64,000 nucleotides of DNA, taken from NCBI GenBank assembly GCA_903813345.2, contig CAIIXF020000007.1, positions 13,188,714 to 13,252,713 of the forward strand, in the 5' to 3' direction. Position numbers and translations under genes: made by a program. Of this stretch, positions 18,129 through 29,845 are shown one piece after another. How positions within the stretch are numbered: position 1 is the first letter of the stretch; each line of letters starts with the position of its first letter. Source of the stretch: Owenia fusiformis. Taxonomy: Eukaryota > Annelida > Polychaeta > Sabellida > Oweniidae. The notes below the pieces were generated by a model. It did not search any database, had not been told where the DNA came from, and was given only the letters and a program-made list of their open reading frames with translations.

Positions 18129-19312
18129 CCTGTTACACTGGACGGTTAAATTGCTTTGTTACGAAGCATTTTGACAAAAAGCTTCGTAACGAAGCAATTT
18201 TTCTGAAGCCTTCCGTGTGTGGAAGGGTAAACTTTTGAAATTACGTAAGATATGCTTACTAAAGAAAATTATGTGGCATATATGTTTAATATTTAGATTT
18301 TTTGCTCCTCGTATAATCATCATACCTTGAATATAATTGGGTGTTAATACCATGATACTATTGCTTCCTGGTGAATCACATCAGGGATTTAGCTGATTTA
18401 ATCTATACAAAAATGTCCCTACTCAGAAATTGTATTCAACTGGTTATTGCCCTATTGCAATTCTTATTTGGTCGTTCCATCATTTCATTCTTTGACGATT
18501 TTAAATTGTTATTGAAGTTAAACTTCATGTTTAAATAGATTGAATTAACGTTTCAAAACTATCATATACATATGCAGTAAGACCTGCGAACAAGGAACGC
18601 TCTCAGGACTGGTCAAAACTGTTCCTTGTTGACAGGTATTTGCTACAGAGAGGGTCAATGTTTTTGGCCAGCCCCAAAAACCGAAGTCCCGCTTAAGCAT
18701 TCATTATTGTTGCCTTTGAATTATTGACGTGTCCTCAGACAATGCTCACAACTGATATTCAAGTTTCTTCCTATTTGCGTCATTTTGGAATTCAACTGAT
18801 GGCTGATGGATTAACATACTATTTTATGGGCAACTCATTCAAATATGAATGGAATAGTGGTGGGTAATATTCATATTAAAATGAATTGGTCATGAACAAA
18901 TGTTTTCCAAGGGAAATTATAGAAAAATGAGAAGAATACTTGTAATGATATTGACTGAAATATGTAAAAATACTTGTAGTAATTGGAAAAATGTATGGAG
19001 ACATGTACGGAATGATCACATTCATCTGGTTTTATTTTCCCGAGAATTTTGAACTCCATGTAGTCGTTTTCTGTACATAATTGTTAATATAAAGTTTAAA
19101 AGTTATGATCGTTGATTTATATTAAAATAATAAGAATATTAATAAATAAGTGGGTGTGGAAGATGAGTAATCTCACGCGCAACAAAGCATTTTAAGTGCA
19201 GTGTAACACCAAATAATTGTTGGGGTTAGATAATGCCAGTGTGGACACAATTTTTTTCTCTAACCTTAGTTACAAATATGCTTCGTTAGACTCAACCCAG
19301 CAGTGTAACAGG
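18129..19312. mobile_element. TIR DNA transposon remnant, about 1.2 kb
   Basis: Ends CCTGTTACACTG and CAGTGTAACAGG face each other, followed by related AACGAAGCA motifs inside each end. No transposase is recognised and no target duplication is found. The right end overlaps the insertion target of the adjacent hAT element, whose 8-bp target GGTACCAC includes its last bases. Confidence 0.45.
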
Positions 19313-19318
19313 TACCAC

Positions 19319-19788
19319 TAGTGTTGTCGTGATGTGCCATAATTGTACATCGATGCATCGGCAATTTTCAGTAGTAAACATCGATGCACATCGCGATGTA
19401 CATCGAGAAAAAGTTCGAGAAAAGTGCACTGAAATACCGAACGCTAATGCACTAAAATATCGAACAGAACAAATTAATAAGAGTACGTTGGTACATCCGG
19501 GAACATAGTAACGGTGAAATGAAAGTAAAGTAATTTTTTTTAGATTAATGGTTCATTTCGACTAGCTAAAAAAGTTTTAAAGCGAAAGAATATCAGAAAA
19601 CATTTGAAAATGAAATAAGACATGAAAAAAGGTTTAGCAATTTGCGTCAAAATAAGATAAGAAAGGGCGATTTTTAGCAAATTAAATTTTTTTTAAAACA
19701 TCGATGGTTTGTTTCAGACATCGATGCATCGCCAGAACCAGTTTTGGCGATGTATATCGCGATGTATCGATTTATCGCGACAACACTA
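19319..19788. mobile_element. hAT-type MITE, 470 bp, with 8-bp target duplication
   Basis: Termini TAGTGTTGTCG and CGACAACACTA are flanked by the 8-bp direct repeat GGTACCAC (19311-19318 and 19789-19796). Subterminal regions are rich in ATCGATGCATCG and ATCGCGATGTA motifs in both orientations, as expected of transposase binding clusters in hAT elements. No coding capacity. Confidence 0.88.
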
Positions 19789-19861
19789 GGTACCACTGTC
19801 CTAAACTCAGCCAATTGAAGACTCTTTTATCGATTCTGATAGTCTTATGTTTTGACCCTAA

Positions 19862-20158
19862 AGTCTGTTAATTTTACTTCATAATCATCAGTTGAACCTA
19901 AAAATAAGAAAGTCTGTGGCCTCTTTATATTTTGATGCTGTTCCGCCATGTTAATTCTGAAAAGAGTATGAAAAATAAACATGGCTGAAAACCTCAAATT
20001 AATAGGGCACAGGGTTTTTGCACTAAAAACTAAATAATCTGAAATAAACAAATGATGAATATGTTTTTTCATATATCATTCACAATGGTCTTTAGATTTC
20101 TTATTTTTTAGATTCAACTAGTGACAATGGGTGATTATGAAGTAAATTTAACAGACTA
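19862..20158. mobile_element. Fold-back element, family copy 1
   Basis: TIRs of about 30 bp (AGTCTGTTAA...TTACTTCATAATCA) enclose a core with GTGTGGCCTCTT-like and GCCATGTTAAT/AACATGGC motifs. The core and inner arms match the element at 26701-27089 in reverse orientation, so this is a dispersed family in at least two diverged copies. Confidence 0.65.
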
Positions 20159-20513
20159 CAGTGTGAATCTTAGTTGATTTCAAAACTTGCTTCAATGTTT
20201 GGAATTGGATTGATTTCTGAAAAATAAAACTAGAATTATTAGATCTAGTCTATGTCTATGTCAATAATCTGCAAAAGGCTAATAAGCCCATATAAAGCAG
20301 ATATATAATTTAACAGTGATAGAATTTGAATAGAATATGATTTAAAACCTTAACATTTAAAAATAGATCTATGGTTTACAACTCATTTTACCTGGGGAGA
20401 CTGTCAGGCTAACCGCGTTGACATCACCCCCTTTTACCAGTAGTGCAGGCTTGTTGCTGTGCACTGGGGACCATTTACATTAAAACATAGATCTATATTA
20501 AAAACACACCTAT

Positions 20514-20853
20514 TTAATTGCAGTTATTGACATAGGCATAGTATGATGATTTAAAACTATTTAGACTGTCACAGTCTAAGATGTCACCAGGTAGAGTGTT
20601 CCATTTAGCTATTGTCCTAGGGAAATAGCTAAATTTGTATGCATCCGTTCTAGCTGATGGTTGTATGAACTTAGAAGGATGATACAACCTAGTGTTGGTA
20701 TTGATCTGTTGGCGGAAGTATGGAGGCACGTCGATGGCTGCTAGGTTCTGCTTTCCTTTGTAGAAAAGGAAAACTCTAGCAGCCTCTCGACGCTCCTTCA
20801 GTGGCTCCCACTGTAGGTCTTGAAGAGCTTTGGTGACGCAGCCTAGTCCTACA
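20514..20853 (-). mobile_element. 5'-truncated LINE tail (RT C-terminus)
   Basis: One open frame encodes LQDLQWEPLKERREAARVF, FYKGKQNLAAIDVPPYF and RTIAKWNTLPGDILDCDSL, ending VNNCN. This is the classic C-terminal tail of CR1/jockey-type ORF2 (RR...RTI..WN.LP). The 3' UTR probably runs to about 20400. The 5' truncation is typical of LINE insertion. Confidence 0.8.
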
Positions 20854-20859
20854 ACTACA

Positions 20860-21880
20860 ATTATCTTTTACATATGCATATAGTGTTCTTGGTGCTATAA
20901 TGGTTATTACTAATAATGATGAAGACGACATCGCACTAAATAATATAAATTTCAGAAAGAATGTTTTTGTAAGCTTACCTTTCAATCATTCAATTTTGCT
21001 TTTTAGTTTTTAACTTTGTGCGCTAACGCTAATTTAAGAATTATGGAGTGGAGAATCAAAACGGTTATGATAAATACGATTCCTGGAATTTCAATCCATT
21101 TCAGACTAAAATTTAACATAAACAGATCAATGGAAAAGTATTCGGTTTATGTTCAAATGATGAAACTATACAAGAGATTGATATAAGACTTTTGACAAGT
21201 TGAAGTTTGTTACCACCTAAAGAATTTTCTAAATTAAGATTTATCGAATTTTCCCACAAACTATTTCGTAAAATAACGGGTAAGTATTGCATATGTGCTA
21301 TCTTTAATGTTGCTTATTAATTTTTCAACATATACTTAAAATAACGCCTATTTAAATCTTCCTTTTGTTGGCTACATTTCTACATAAACTCAACACATGG
21401 ACTATTATCCCTATTATCGCCCATGAACGTTCTTTGAAAGCTTCATTCATTCATGTCACAGGGGCTTGTCTGGAGGGTCGGGCAAGCCCTCCGATGAGTG
21501 TGTACTTCTTATTAAGAGTATAAGGGGGGTCGTTTTTGATGCTTCCTGAAATTTGTAGAAAATGATTGTTATATATATCCAGTAAAAACATAAGAAATCC
21601 TTTCAATAATCGACATGCTGATTCAAACAACACTACAGAGCAAAGTTACCCAAAATGGTAGCAATCCATCCACTAGTTGCTGAGAAATCTGAAGAATATG
21701 TAAAGAAGTGATTAAAATGCAAGAACCGGCAATTTTCACATCCAAATTATTACCTCCAGAGTCGATTTCTTCCTCAAGACACGTCCACTGTTAAAAATTG
21801 GTAGTTCCTAGAGTTCTTTGTTTCCTTAGGTTCATTCCCGTATATTATTTTTAACGAAGGACAGCCTATAACGACTGCTA
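20860..21880. other. Intergenic, nothing recognised
   Basis: AT-rich sequence between CCNH and RAMAC with no gene, RNA or element that I can support. An upstream RAMAC 5' UTR exon may lie here. Confidence 0.5.
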
Positions 21881-22117
21881 CAGTTGGGGACATAAATAAA
21901 TGACAGGTGGATTTGCTGAAGTGAGGATTTCCCATGTTAAAAATAAGAGAATTTACAAGAGGCCATACATCAGTGGATGAGATTATACAAAATGTAAAAT
22001 ATACAAATTTTAAGGGATATATATCTAGACAATATTTGAAATTATGGGCTCTCAGACCACCATAATTAGGAAATGGTGATCGAAAATCGACCTGTCATTT
22101 ATTTTTGTCCCCAACTG
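21881..22117. mobile_element. Tc1/mariner-type MITE, 237 bp
   Basis: Near-perfect TIRs of about 28 bp (CAGTTGGGGACA... and its complement) are flanked by TA on both sides (21879-21880, 22118-22119). No coding capacity. Confidence 0.85.
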
Positions 22118-22740
22118 TATTGGCAAAAAGATGCATGAAATTAGAAGTCTCGCGGGATTCTGCGCGACATCCACCTAAATTCGTGGGACATTCAAGGGAT
22201 TTGCGTGATTGGGACTTAATGTAAAAGTACTCAAATCAACTTTCACGGATACTGATTACATGTAATCAAATATATATTATGATGCACTTAACTAAATAAA
22301 TGTCAACACAATTTCACACAATAGCCATAGGAACATTATTAAACGTTATTGTAATTTATCAAAAACAAAAACCATGCATCAGGTGTGTGTACCGTAATTT
22401 GTTCCTGTTCCTCTTTATTTTGACACCAAATAACTAGGTACTTGAGAAATTAACTATGGCGTGATTTGGATCAAAATCATAGTTTTTAAATGGACTATAT
22501 GGGGGTCATACCTTTTGGCAGATGGATAGGGAACCTCACACCTTCACCACTTTCACATCATCAACTTTTGTGAAGGACACTGAACGAAAAACGATCAGAA
22601 TCCTTTTAAGAGTAATGCTTAATGCTCCTGCACTTGCCTTTTCAGCTATTTTTGCATTCATGCTCACAAATATTTTCATGAACTGATTTGTTTTCTTTCT
22701 GAGTGTATTTTTAAATTTTTAGGTGTTTCTGCGCGTGAAT
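22118..22740 (+). other. RAMAC upstream flank
   Basis: Holds no element I recognise. An acceptor-like TTTTTAG at 22716-22722, 18 bases before the RAMAC ATG, suggests that the start codon lies in the second exon, after a non-coding first exon. Confidence 0.45.
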
Positions 22741-22831
22741 ATGGCTAATAATGATGACATCACAGTGAGTGTTGCAGAAATAGAGAAAATTATTGCTGAG
22801 TTTGAAGTTCTGTTTAAAGACAGATACACAG
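22741..22831 (+). CDS. RAMAC: RAMAC coding exon 1
   Basis: It encodes MANNDDITVSVAEIEKII through KDRYT plus one base of the next codon. The donor is CAG|GTAAAG. Confidence 0.87.
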
Positions 22832-24083
22832 GTAAAGTCCATTTCACTTTTTTTCTCTGTCAAAAAAACTAAAAAGCAATCAAAAGACCACATTGCTTAT
22901 TTTTTAGGTTTAATTGAAATATAAATAGTGAAATTGACTAAAATAATATACTGTATTCCCTTTAATTTTTGCGTGCTACTATATTTCGCGCTTTTCGCTA
23001 GATTTGGAAAATTCAGGAAATATGAAAGCTGCGAAATTCCAACAGTTTTAATTCGCGAAATTTCAAAAAATTGAAAATAAGCTAATTATAATAGCCGTAA
23101 AATTTCAAAATGCCCAAAACGCAAAATATCATAGCACTGACAATGACACTTTTGGTAGAAGGTGGCCATTTTGAAAAATGCCCACCATTTTAACATATTT
23201 TACTATAACTCGAAAAGTAGTAGAGCGTGTTTGTTCATATTTGGTATGTGAATACTATAAGCATGGCACACTGTCCAATGTCACTTTTGGTAGAAGGTGG
23301 CCATTTTGAAAAATGACTGCCATTTTTGCTATATACATGTACTTGGTAAATATGCCAGCCATGGCTGTTCGATGGGATTTGCTACGCTTTGGTGTTGCTG
23401 TTGTCTAGTTAAATAAACCCCAAACAAAACCTTTATCTTTGTAATTTCATTGACTCTTTCGGACAATAAAATATTGGTTATATTCCAGATGCAGATGCTG
23501 ATTATGTTGCCATGACAACCAAGCCTGTTGGTCCTCCACCATGTGTTGAAAACTGGTACACACGACCTAAAAGAACATTTGATTGGACAAAGTAAGATTT
23601 ATATATGTTCTTAAAGATTTTTACTCCAAGTTATTTCCTAATTTCTGTCCCATCCATGTTTTCTCCACATTACACTTATTACTTTGATATGAACATCGGG
23701 AACCAATTCATTATTATCCCATCGAATGAAGAATGCATATCTTCCTGCTTTGATATATTGTATTTCCCTCAGATATACTCTGTATCAAAAACCTCAGATA
23801 TACTCTGTATCAAAAACCTCCCATTGAATAACCTCTACTTATTTAGTCATATCTAATACATTTATTCATTTTCAGTCAACGAGGAGACAGAGGTAGGGGG
23901 CGTGGAAGAGGTTACTATGGCCACCAGGGTCAGAGGTCACATGACAACTACAACAGGAATAACAGGGATTATAGAGACCAAGGTCAAGGTCATCAAGGCA
24001 GGGTTCACTATGCAGGTAGAAGACAAGACTATGAAGGTCAAGGTCATGGACAAAATAGATACCAGCCCTATGGAAGGAGATGA
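22741..24083 (+). CDS. RAMAC: RNMT-activating miniprotein homologue (RAMAC), complete, 133 aa in three exons
   Basis: RAMAC (RAM, FAM103A1) is a small nuclear cofactor that binds and activates RNMT, the mRNA cap guanine-N7 methyltransferase, and binds RNA through its C-terminus. Exons 22741-22831, 23489-23591 and 23876-24083 join in phase with GTAAAG and GTAAGA donors. The N-terminal activation segment FEVLFKDRYTDADADYVAM (residues 21-39) aligns with human FEEMFASRFTENDKEYQEY, and GPPPCVENWYTRP with SPPIVEEWNSR. The rest is an R/G/Q/N/Y-rich tail (RGDRGRGRGRGYYG... GRR), the RNA-binding region. Human RAMAC has 118 residues, so the length fits. The first in-frame ATG is used. It is transcribed divergently from CCNH. 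Confidence 0.88.
23157..23330. repeat. Two-copy duplication of about 125 bp in RAMAC intron 1
   Basis: TTTTGGTAGAAGGTGGCCAT recurs 125 bases apart (23157 and 23282), with similar sequence following each copy. In the next intron a 29-bp unit (CTCAGATATACTCTGTATC...) is also doubled near 23763-23820. Confidence 0.65.
23489..23591 (+). CDS. RAMAC: RAMAC coding exon 2
   Basis: It encodes DADADYVAMTTKPVGPPP, then CVENWYTRPKRTFDWT. The acceptor is TATATTCCAG and the donor AA|GTAAGA. It carries the conserved Trp-containing core. Confidence 0.9.
23876..24083 (+). CDS. RAMAC: RAMAC coding exon 3
   Basis: It encodes the RG/Q/N/Y-rich RNA-binding tail and ends at TGA 24081-24083. The acceptor is CATTTTCAG. 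Confidence 0.88.
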
Positions 24084-24600
24084 TGGTTGGAACATTATAC
24101 AAGACACCAGAGTGCAATTAACTCTCATTGAAATAGAGAATGACTCTTAAAGGCAGAACCTTAATGAAATTTGAAACTGTTGTTACTGTAATGGGGTATG
24201 AGTTGTTACCATGGTGGTGGTTATCTATGGTAACTACATAACTGATCACATCAAGTTGTTAGCCTTTGAAAGGTGCAGCATCACCAACATGCAAATATCA
24301 ATGTTTTTGCTATAAATTAAGCAATAACATGGTCTACAAGACCTGTGATAAAACATATAAGTGACATTATTATCACAAAATTATTGTCATTGTTGGTTTC
24401 GTAAAATATGTTTCAGAATTGTTTCTATATGTTAGATAAAAAATTATCAAAAATAAATGTAACGGAGGGGGAGAACTGTGTCTTTAAGACATATGATAAG
24501 AGATGTAACTTGACTTTATTTCCGATAACTCCAAATGTTATTTTGTCATTGAATATATTATATTATTGATCTATTGATGAATAAATATATTCTATAATTT
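24084..24600 (+). terminator. RAMAC: RAMAC 3' UTR with two AATAAA signals
   Basis: AATAAA occurs at 24452-24457 and at 24580-24585, each a plausible poly(A) signal after the stop at 24083. Which is used cannot be told from sequence. Confidence 0.55.
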
Positions 24601-24609
24601 TTGAATAAT

Positions 24610-25013
24610 TATACTTTCTAAATTATTATTTTTGTAGAAAACAAGATGTATATTGTTGGGGGATAACTGACGATAGGCTCCTTTTGGCACCATTATTTTT
24701 ATTTACATTCATCACTGAAATGACAATATCTCTAGTTCTATTCAGTATTTAAATGTGATAATCCTTAGTAAACAAAATTATTTCAGTGATAAAATTTAAA
24801 GTATAGGTCCCTGGGTATAGGTAATTCGCTCTTATCCATCACCAGGCCAACATTTTCCTCGTCGGGAAAGGGTTAACACAGTGGTCTGAAAAAAATATGA
24901 TTAGACATGGTTGGGATATTATATCTAGTATCCTTAAAGATGCAGTATACCATAGGTTTCTCGCCCAGACAATCAATGATGTGCTTATTAGTGCTCATAT
25001 AATATCTCTTATA
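24610..25013. other. Intergenic, nothing recognised
   Basis: AT-rich sequence between the RAMAC poly(A) region and the next MITE; no feature seen. Confidence 0.5.
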
Positions 25014-25577
25014 CAGGGTGGTCAAAAAAAATGGAAACCCTGCATTTTCCTAATATCTTTGTCATTTTAGAAAATATTTCACATATTTGTACATCATTCA
25101 ATTTCCTACCACCCTACTAAATTTCATGACCATTAGACTGATAGTCACAATTTTACAGCACTTTGAATAACATGCTTCAAGTTTGGCCATCATCGCGCTG
25201 TAGGCTAACCTGCACAGTTATCAATGGGCCAAATGCATTCCTCAGCAGGTATGGCCTGAATGATACGGATGATCTCACTTTTGAGGTTTGTGATTGTCCT
25301 GAGGTCATTCTTATACACTTTTTCCTTGCCATGTTCCTACAGGTAGGGACATTTTGGACGGCGAGTGCAGGTGGCCCGACAGCGCAATATTGGCCACTAG
25401 GGCATGTTCTGTAAAGTGCTGTAACATTGTGACTATCAATCTGATGGTCATGAAATGAAGTAGGCTGGTAGGAAATTGAATGATGTACAAAAATGTAAAA
25501 TATCAGGGAGTTATTTCTTAAAATGACAAATATATGAGGAAAATGGTGTACAGGTTTCCGTTTTTTTGACCACCCTG
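25014..25577. mobile_element. Mariner-type MITE, 564 bp, fold-back
   Basis: Ends CAGGGTGGTCAAAAAAA and its complement are flanked by TA (25012-25013 and 25578-25579). Subterminal stretches are inverted copies: ATTTCATGACCATTAGACTG on the left, and its near-complement with ATCTGATGGTCATGAAATGA on the right. The 164-codon minus-strand frame overlapping it shows no transposase similarity I can recognise. Confidence 0.85.
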
Positions 25578-25579
25578 TA

Positions 25580-26700
25580 CCATGGATATATCTTGAAAAT
25601 AATTTATTGGTAATGATTGCCAAAATATTGAAACAATCAACAGAACAACCAACCTCCAGAGTTAAACACAATCGATTGCTCGGCTAGCGAGGGAGAACCT
25701 GTTGAGTCACACAAGCGCCCACACACGCCTTGAACCAGGCAGCCAATCATGTTCATGATAAAAAAAACCAACGGACAATCAGATAATAGGGGGATTTGCC
25801 TGGTATATTCAAACTTCAGAATGAATTAGTATCCACAAAAATAATTAGATAAGTCAGCACAATTGCAAAATTAACACAGAAAAAAGTGGGGGATTTGGGA
25901 CTTCTTCATTGGTAAGTAGATACAGTGTAGGTGAATATGTGGTGAAACTCAATATGCAAAAAGGTCCAGACTCTTGATTGTGCTATCCTATGGTATAGAG
26001 CCTCTTTAAAAGAAATGACACATTATAGCCCCATTATAGATGATTTGTAATGTTGAACAGGTGTAATGTAATTCCCTAACAATGACAGTTGTCTGTTCCT
26101 TGGATGACATGGAACATCACAGGTTTGGGACTGACTTTTTAAAGGTGTTCTTATGAGTAAAAGAGTTTTTTAAATGTGAGTCAATGATAATACTATATGT
26201 CATGATGATAGATTTTTAAAATGTCACAGTTCATATAATTAACAGTTGCCAGTGCACTGTAAGTTTGTCTGCCAGTCAGTCCTTGTCCAAGTCCATTAGT
26301 ATTAGTTCATGTAGTACGTATTTGATTTATAGATGGCATTGTTGTTTTCTCAAACCGGAAGTTGACAGAAATGCAGAAATTTAAAGGTAACTTTTTTGTT
26401 TTGGTTCTTATGTTTAGTGTATATCTCTGAATTTGTTTGTAATTAGTATATTTCATCCTTTCGGATTATTCAATCACATAAAAAGGTAAAGACTTGTTTA
26501 GTTTGAAATATACTTCGAATTCTTTGTTCATTGAAATTGTTTATGAAATCAATTTGCATCTGCATCATGTGTTTTTTCTTTTCCAACCAATTCAAATGCT
26601 TTCTCGTGCGGGATAACAAATGCTATACTTTCCAGTTGAAGAATGTTCACAAAACCATCTTATTAGCATTTTCATTTTCACTTCCAGCTACTGTAGCTGA
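25580..26700. other. Intergenic, nothing recognised
   Basis: No supported gene or repeat; only short spurious frames. Confidence 0.5.
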
Positions 26701-27089
26701 AGTCCATTTCACTGCTTCATTTCGTCAGTAGAACGGCAAAAATAAGAAATTGGGAGACCATTGTGCAATAATATATGGAAAAGTATATTCATAATGTACA
26801 TGAATGACATTTGTTTATTTCAGATTTTTTAGTTTTTTGTGCAATAAGCCCGTGCCGTCTTGTAATTTGAAGAATTTCAGCCATGTTAATCTTATTGAAA
26901 ATAACATGGCAGAGAAACATCCAAATATAAGAGGCCACACACTTTATAAGCCAAACTAGAAGCAATCCAAGATATACAAATGTCATTCATGTACATTATG
27001 AATATACTTTTCCATATATTATTGCACAATGGTCTCCCAATTTCTTATTTTTGCCGTTCTACTGACAAAATGAAGCAGTGAAATGGACT
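26701..27089. mobile_element. Fold-back element, family copy 2, about 121-bp arms
   Basis: Arms beginning AGTCCATTTCACTGCTTCAT are almost perfectly complementary over about 120 bp (26701-26815 and 26977-27089). The core between them holds GCCATGTTAAT...AACATGGC and matches the reverse complement of 19890-20060. The high arm identity suggests a recent copy or arm correction by gene conversion. Confidence 0.8.
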
Positions 27090-27125
27090 CTAGCAATCTA
27101 CTATATGGTCCCTCGCCAGATCTGG

Positions 27126-27549
27126 TTCTGGTTAGAGTTTACTTAGTTTGCACAAAGCTAGATCTATCTCCTGAGAGATAGCTTTGCATACATCGATATT
27201 CCCAGTCCTTTATAAAGGTCTTTTGTAAAAATGTAAGGAATCTTGGAAACATTTACCCTACGGTTACATTCATGCGCATTGGCAAGACTTCCTGGTCAGA
27301 CGACATGGAAAATAACAAGTTCCAAATACATTTTTCGTCAATTACACTGTCTCCCGACTCCAGATAACCTGATATGGTGAGAAAAACGATACTTTAGAAT
27401 GTTATACATCGATTGAAGTAAGGTAAATGTTTCCAAGATTTCTTACATTTTTGTAAAAGACCTTTAACATGGGCTGGGAATATCAAGATATGCATAGCCA
27501 TCTATTTAAAGATGGTTATGTGCAAATATAGTAAGTTAGAGTTAGGTTT
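27126..27549. mobile_element. Fold-back MITE, about 425 bp
   Basis: The left arm (TTAGAGTTTACTTAGTTTGC ... GATATTCCCAG ... GGAAACATTTACC) is complementary to the right arm (GGTAAATGTTTCC ... GGGAATATC ... TAAGTTAGAG) over about 150 bp. The superfamily is not determined. Confidence 0.7.
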
Positions 27550-29634
27550 AGGGTTTGGGTTCTTCTGTCAGTTTACGTCACATCACAACAAACAGCCAAT
27601 GAAAGCAAATGATCACATCATCCAATGGAGAGATATAAAGAAGTCTGATGCATTACCTACTGCGCCATACATGGCTATACGTATATGATACCTCCCAAAT
27701 TCTAAAACCATATAAATAATTTTAAAAAAGTAATATAAATGTACTTCTTTTATTACAAAATTAAGGAATAAAGACCAAGATTTTATGATTTTTGGCGTAA
27801 TATGACCGAAACTTTTATTCTGTTCATTGTTAAAAGACCGAAATCGAGTAGCGATTGAGGTCTTTGGCAATGGCCAGAATAAATTTTGAGGTCATATATT
27901 TGACATAAATCATAAAATCGAGTTATTCTAATAAGATAAACAGACAAGAAACACGACTATTTGCATTTATGAATTTTATCGGTCATACATACTCATATAG
28001 ACCAGTAAATCAATTGTTCTAGCTAGTGTGACATCACGTATCATATTAGAATGATCACTATACGACTGATAATGTTGAAATGTATGTTTTTGCAAGTTTT
28101 TTCATCTGAATTTATAAATAACGGTGTTTTATTGAGCATAGAACTTTCCTTCGTCGGTCTTGGCAAATACAATCAGTTACTGGGATATTAAGCCCAGACA
28201 GCATTTTTATCAAAGGTTGAAGCACATTGAAGCGGGTTATTTAACTTAAATTTCGATTTTAGACTGATGTAAGTGGAAATTACGGCTGTGAACAACTGTC
28301 AAATTGATGCCTTTAACAAATTAATTGAAGCCTCAACCTTTTCACCTTTAAGTAGTTAGTAAGTTTAGTAAGATGTGGAATATAAATCTGTATTATTGCA
28401 AGGAGTTTAAGATGTGGAATAATGCTGGAAGATCACAAAACAGGCAATTGATTGATGAACACTATAATATACTTTTCTGTAGTAGGTAAATTTAGCACAG
28501 GTTTGAAATAAGAACATGTTTCTTTGTGCCCTTGTAAATTTACCTCAAATCCTTTTGAACCCCCCCCCCCCTTGCCCCTACATACTTTGCCTCCATTGAA
28601 TTATTTTAGACTATTCTTTACACTATCTTTTGCTGTTAAAAAGATTCAATTCATTAATGAGAGCATTAGGGTATGCCTGAACAAAATTTTACAGACATTT
28701 ATTCTGAGGATCTTCAACAATTTACCTATGGAAATGAATGATATCTTGGACTTTATACCCTTTTAGCCTAATTTGCCTTGTCTTTATTTGCCCTACCAAA
28801 ACTTTAATTTTTACTACAGCCCTGCAGACTATAATAATCTAAAATGGATATTGTATCAACATATAGTCTAATACTGTTTATCTAATTTGAGAGGGAATAG
28901 ACCTTGAGTTAAAGTGCAATGATATTTTGATTTGACACATTAAGGGAGTCCCATGGATCCCCTATTGAGAAATGATCATTAATCATAAAAAGCTAACTCT
29001 AAACTGCAGTAAACATTCCAGGAGAGATAAAAAAGAATATTTCTAAATGTATTTAGCGCGAACATCAAATAATTCTTAATCATAAAATCATATGAATGCT
29101 TGTATGGAAGTCTTTCTCTTTATTTAAATAGATGGCATATTATACCTTGGTTATCTTTTACTGTTACATTGGATGCCATACAGCATTAATACCTCACTAT
29201 TATTACGAAAATGAGTTGCAGATCTTAAATTTTGTTTATAGAACAAAAGTGAATTTTTGCTTCATATTTATCGGGGATGCAAAAATCATAAAAGCAAGTT
29301 TGTACAGAACATTGGTCAATTTAGTGTGTGGTCAGAGAGGACCAATTAGATCCCGGCTTTCATAAACGTGGTTGTTTACATTTTAAAAATGATTTTTGTT
29401 TTCAAGAATTGGGAGAATTTTGCTAAATTTCAGAGATTTTGAGGACTTTAAGGTAAGAAATTTAAGTCCCGATACCATCCTGAAATTATTTATTTTTGTA
29501 CTGCAGAAGGTCGGACCAAGTGTTCTTGTTATTTTGGTAATTCTGCGGGATTTTCATGAAAATCATTCAAGAATTCTGCAAGATTTTGAAGTTTTGACGA
29601 ATTCCGTCCGTGGCGCGGAATTACGGAATACTAG
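27550..29634. other. Intergenic, nothing recognised
   Basis: AT-rich, with a poly-C run at 28561. No gene or repeat that I can support. Confidence 0.45.
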
Positions 29635-29840
29635 CAGGCCCGTAGCCAGGGGGGGTTCGCAGGGTTCGGGCGAACCCCCCCCCTGGCCAAAAATTCTTTC
29701 AAAATCATGCAGTTTTTCACCATTTTGAGCACTTTTCAAGTGATTTTAGCCATATTTGGGGCAAAATTGTCAAATGTGAACTCCCCATGGAAATTTTTGA
29801 AAATTGAACCCCCCCTTGGCAAACCCTGGCTACGGGCCTG
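29635..29840. mobile_element. Short MITE with CAGGCCCGTAGCCAGGG termini, 206 bp
   Basis: TIRs of about 17 bp (CAGGCCCGTAGCCAGGG / CCCTGGCTACGGGCCTG) are flanked by the direct repeat ACTAG (29630-29634, 29841-29845). This terminus type is widespread in invertebrate genomes. Inner G- and C-runs (GAACCCCCCC) form a second inverted repeat. Confidence 0.8.
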
Positions 29841-29845
29841 ACTAG

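Noticed and set aside
23872-24150. + and minus strand frames over RAMAC exon 3
   Set aside because: They are alternate-frame shadows; the RAMAC frame is fixed by the upstream exons and conserved residues.
25177-25671. 164-codon minus-strand frame
   Set aside because: It overlaps the palindromic MITE 25014-25577 and runs past its end. I found no transposase motif.
28561-28574. Poly-C run and G-run at 47578-47587
   Set aside because: Simple homopolymers with no flanking structure to suggest a functional G-quadruplex array.
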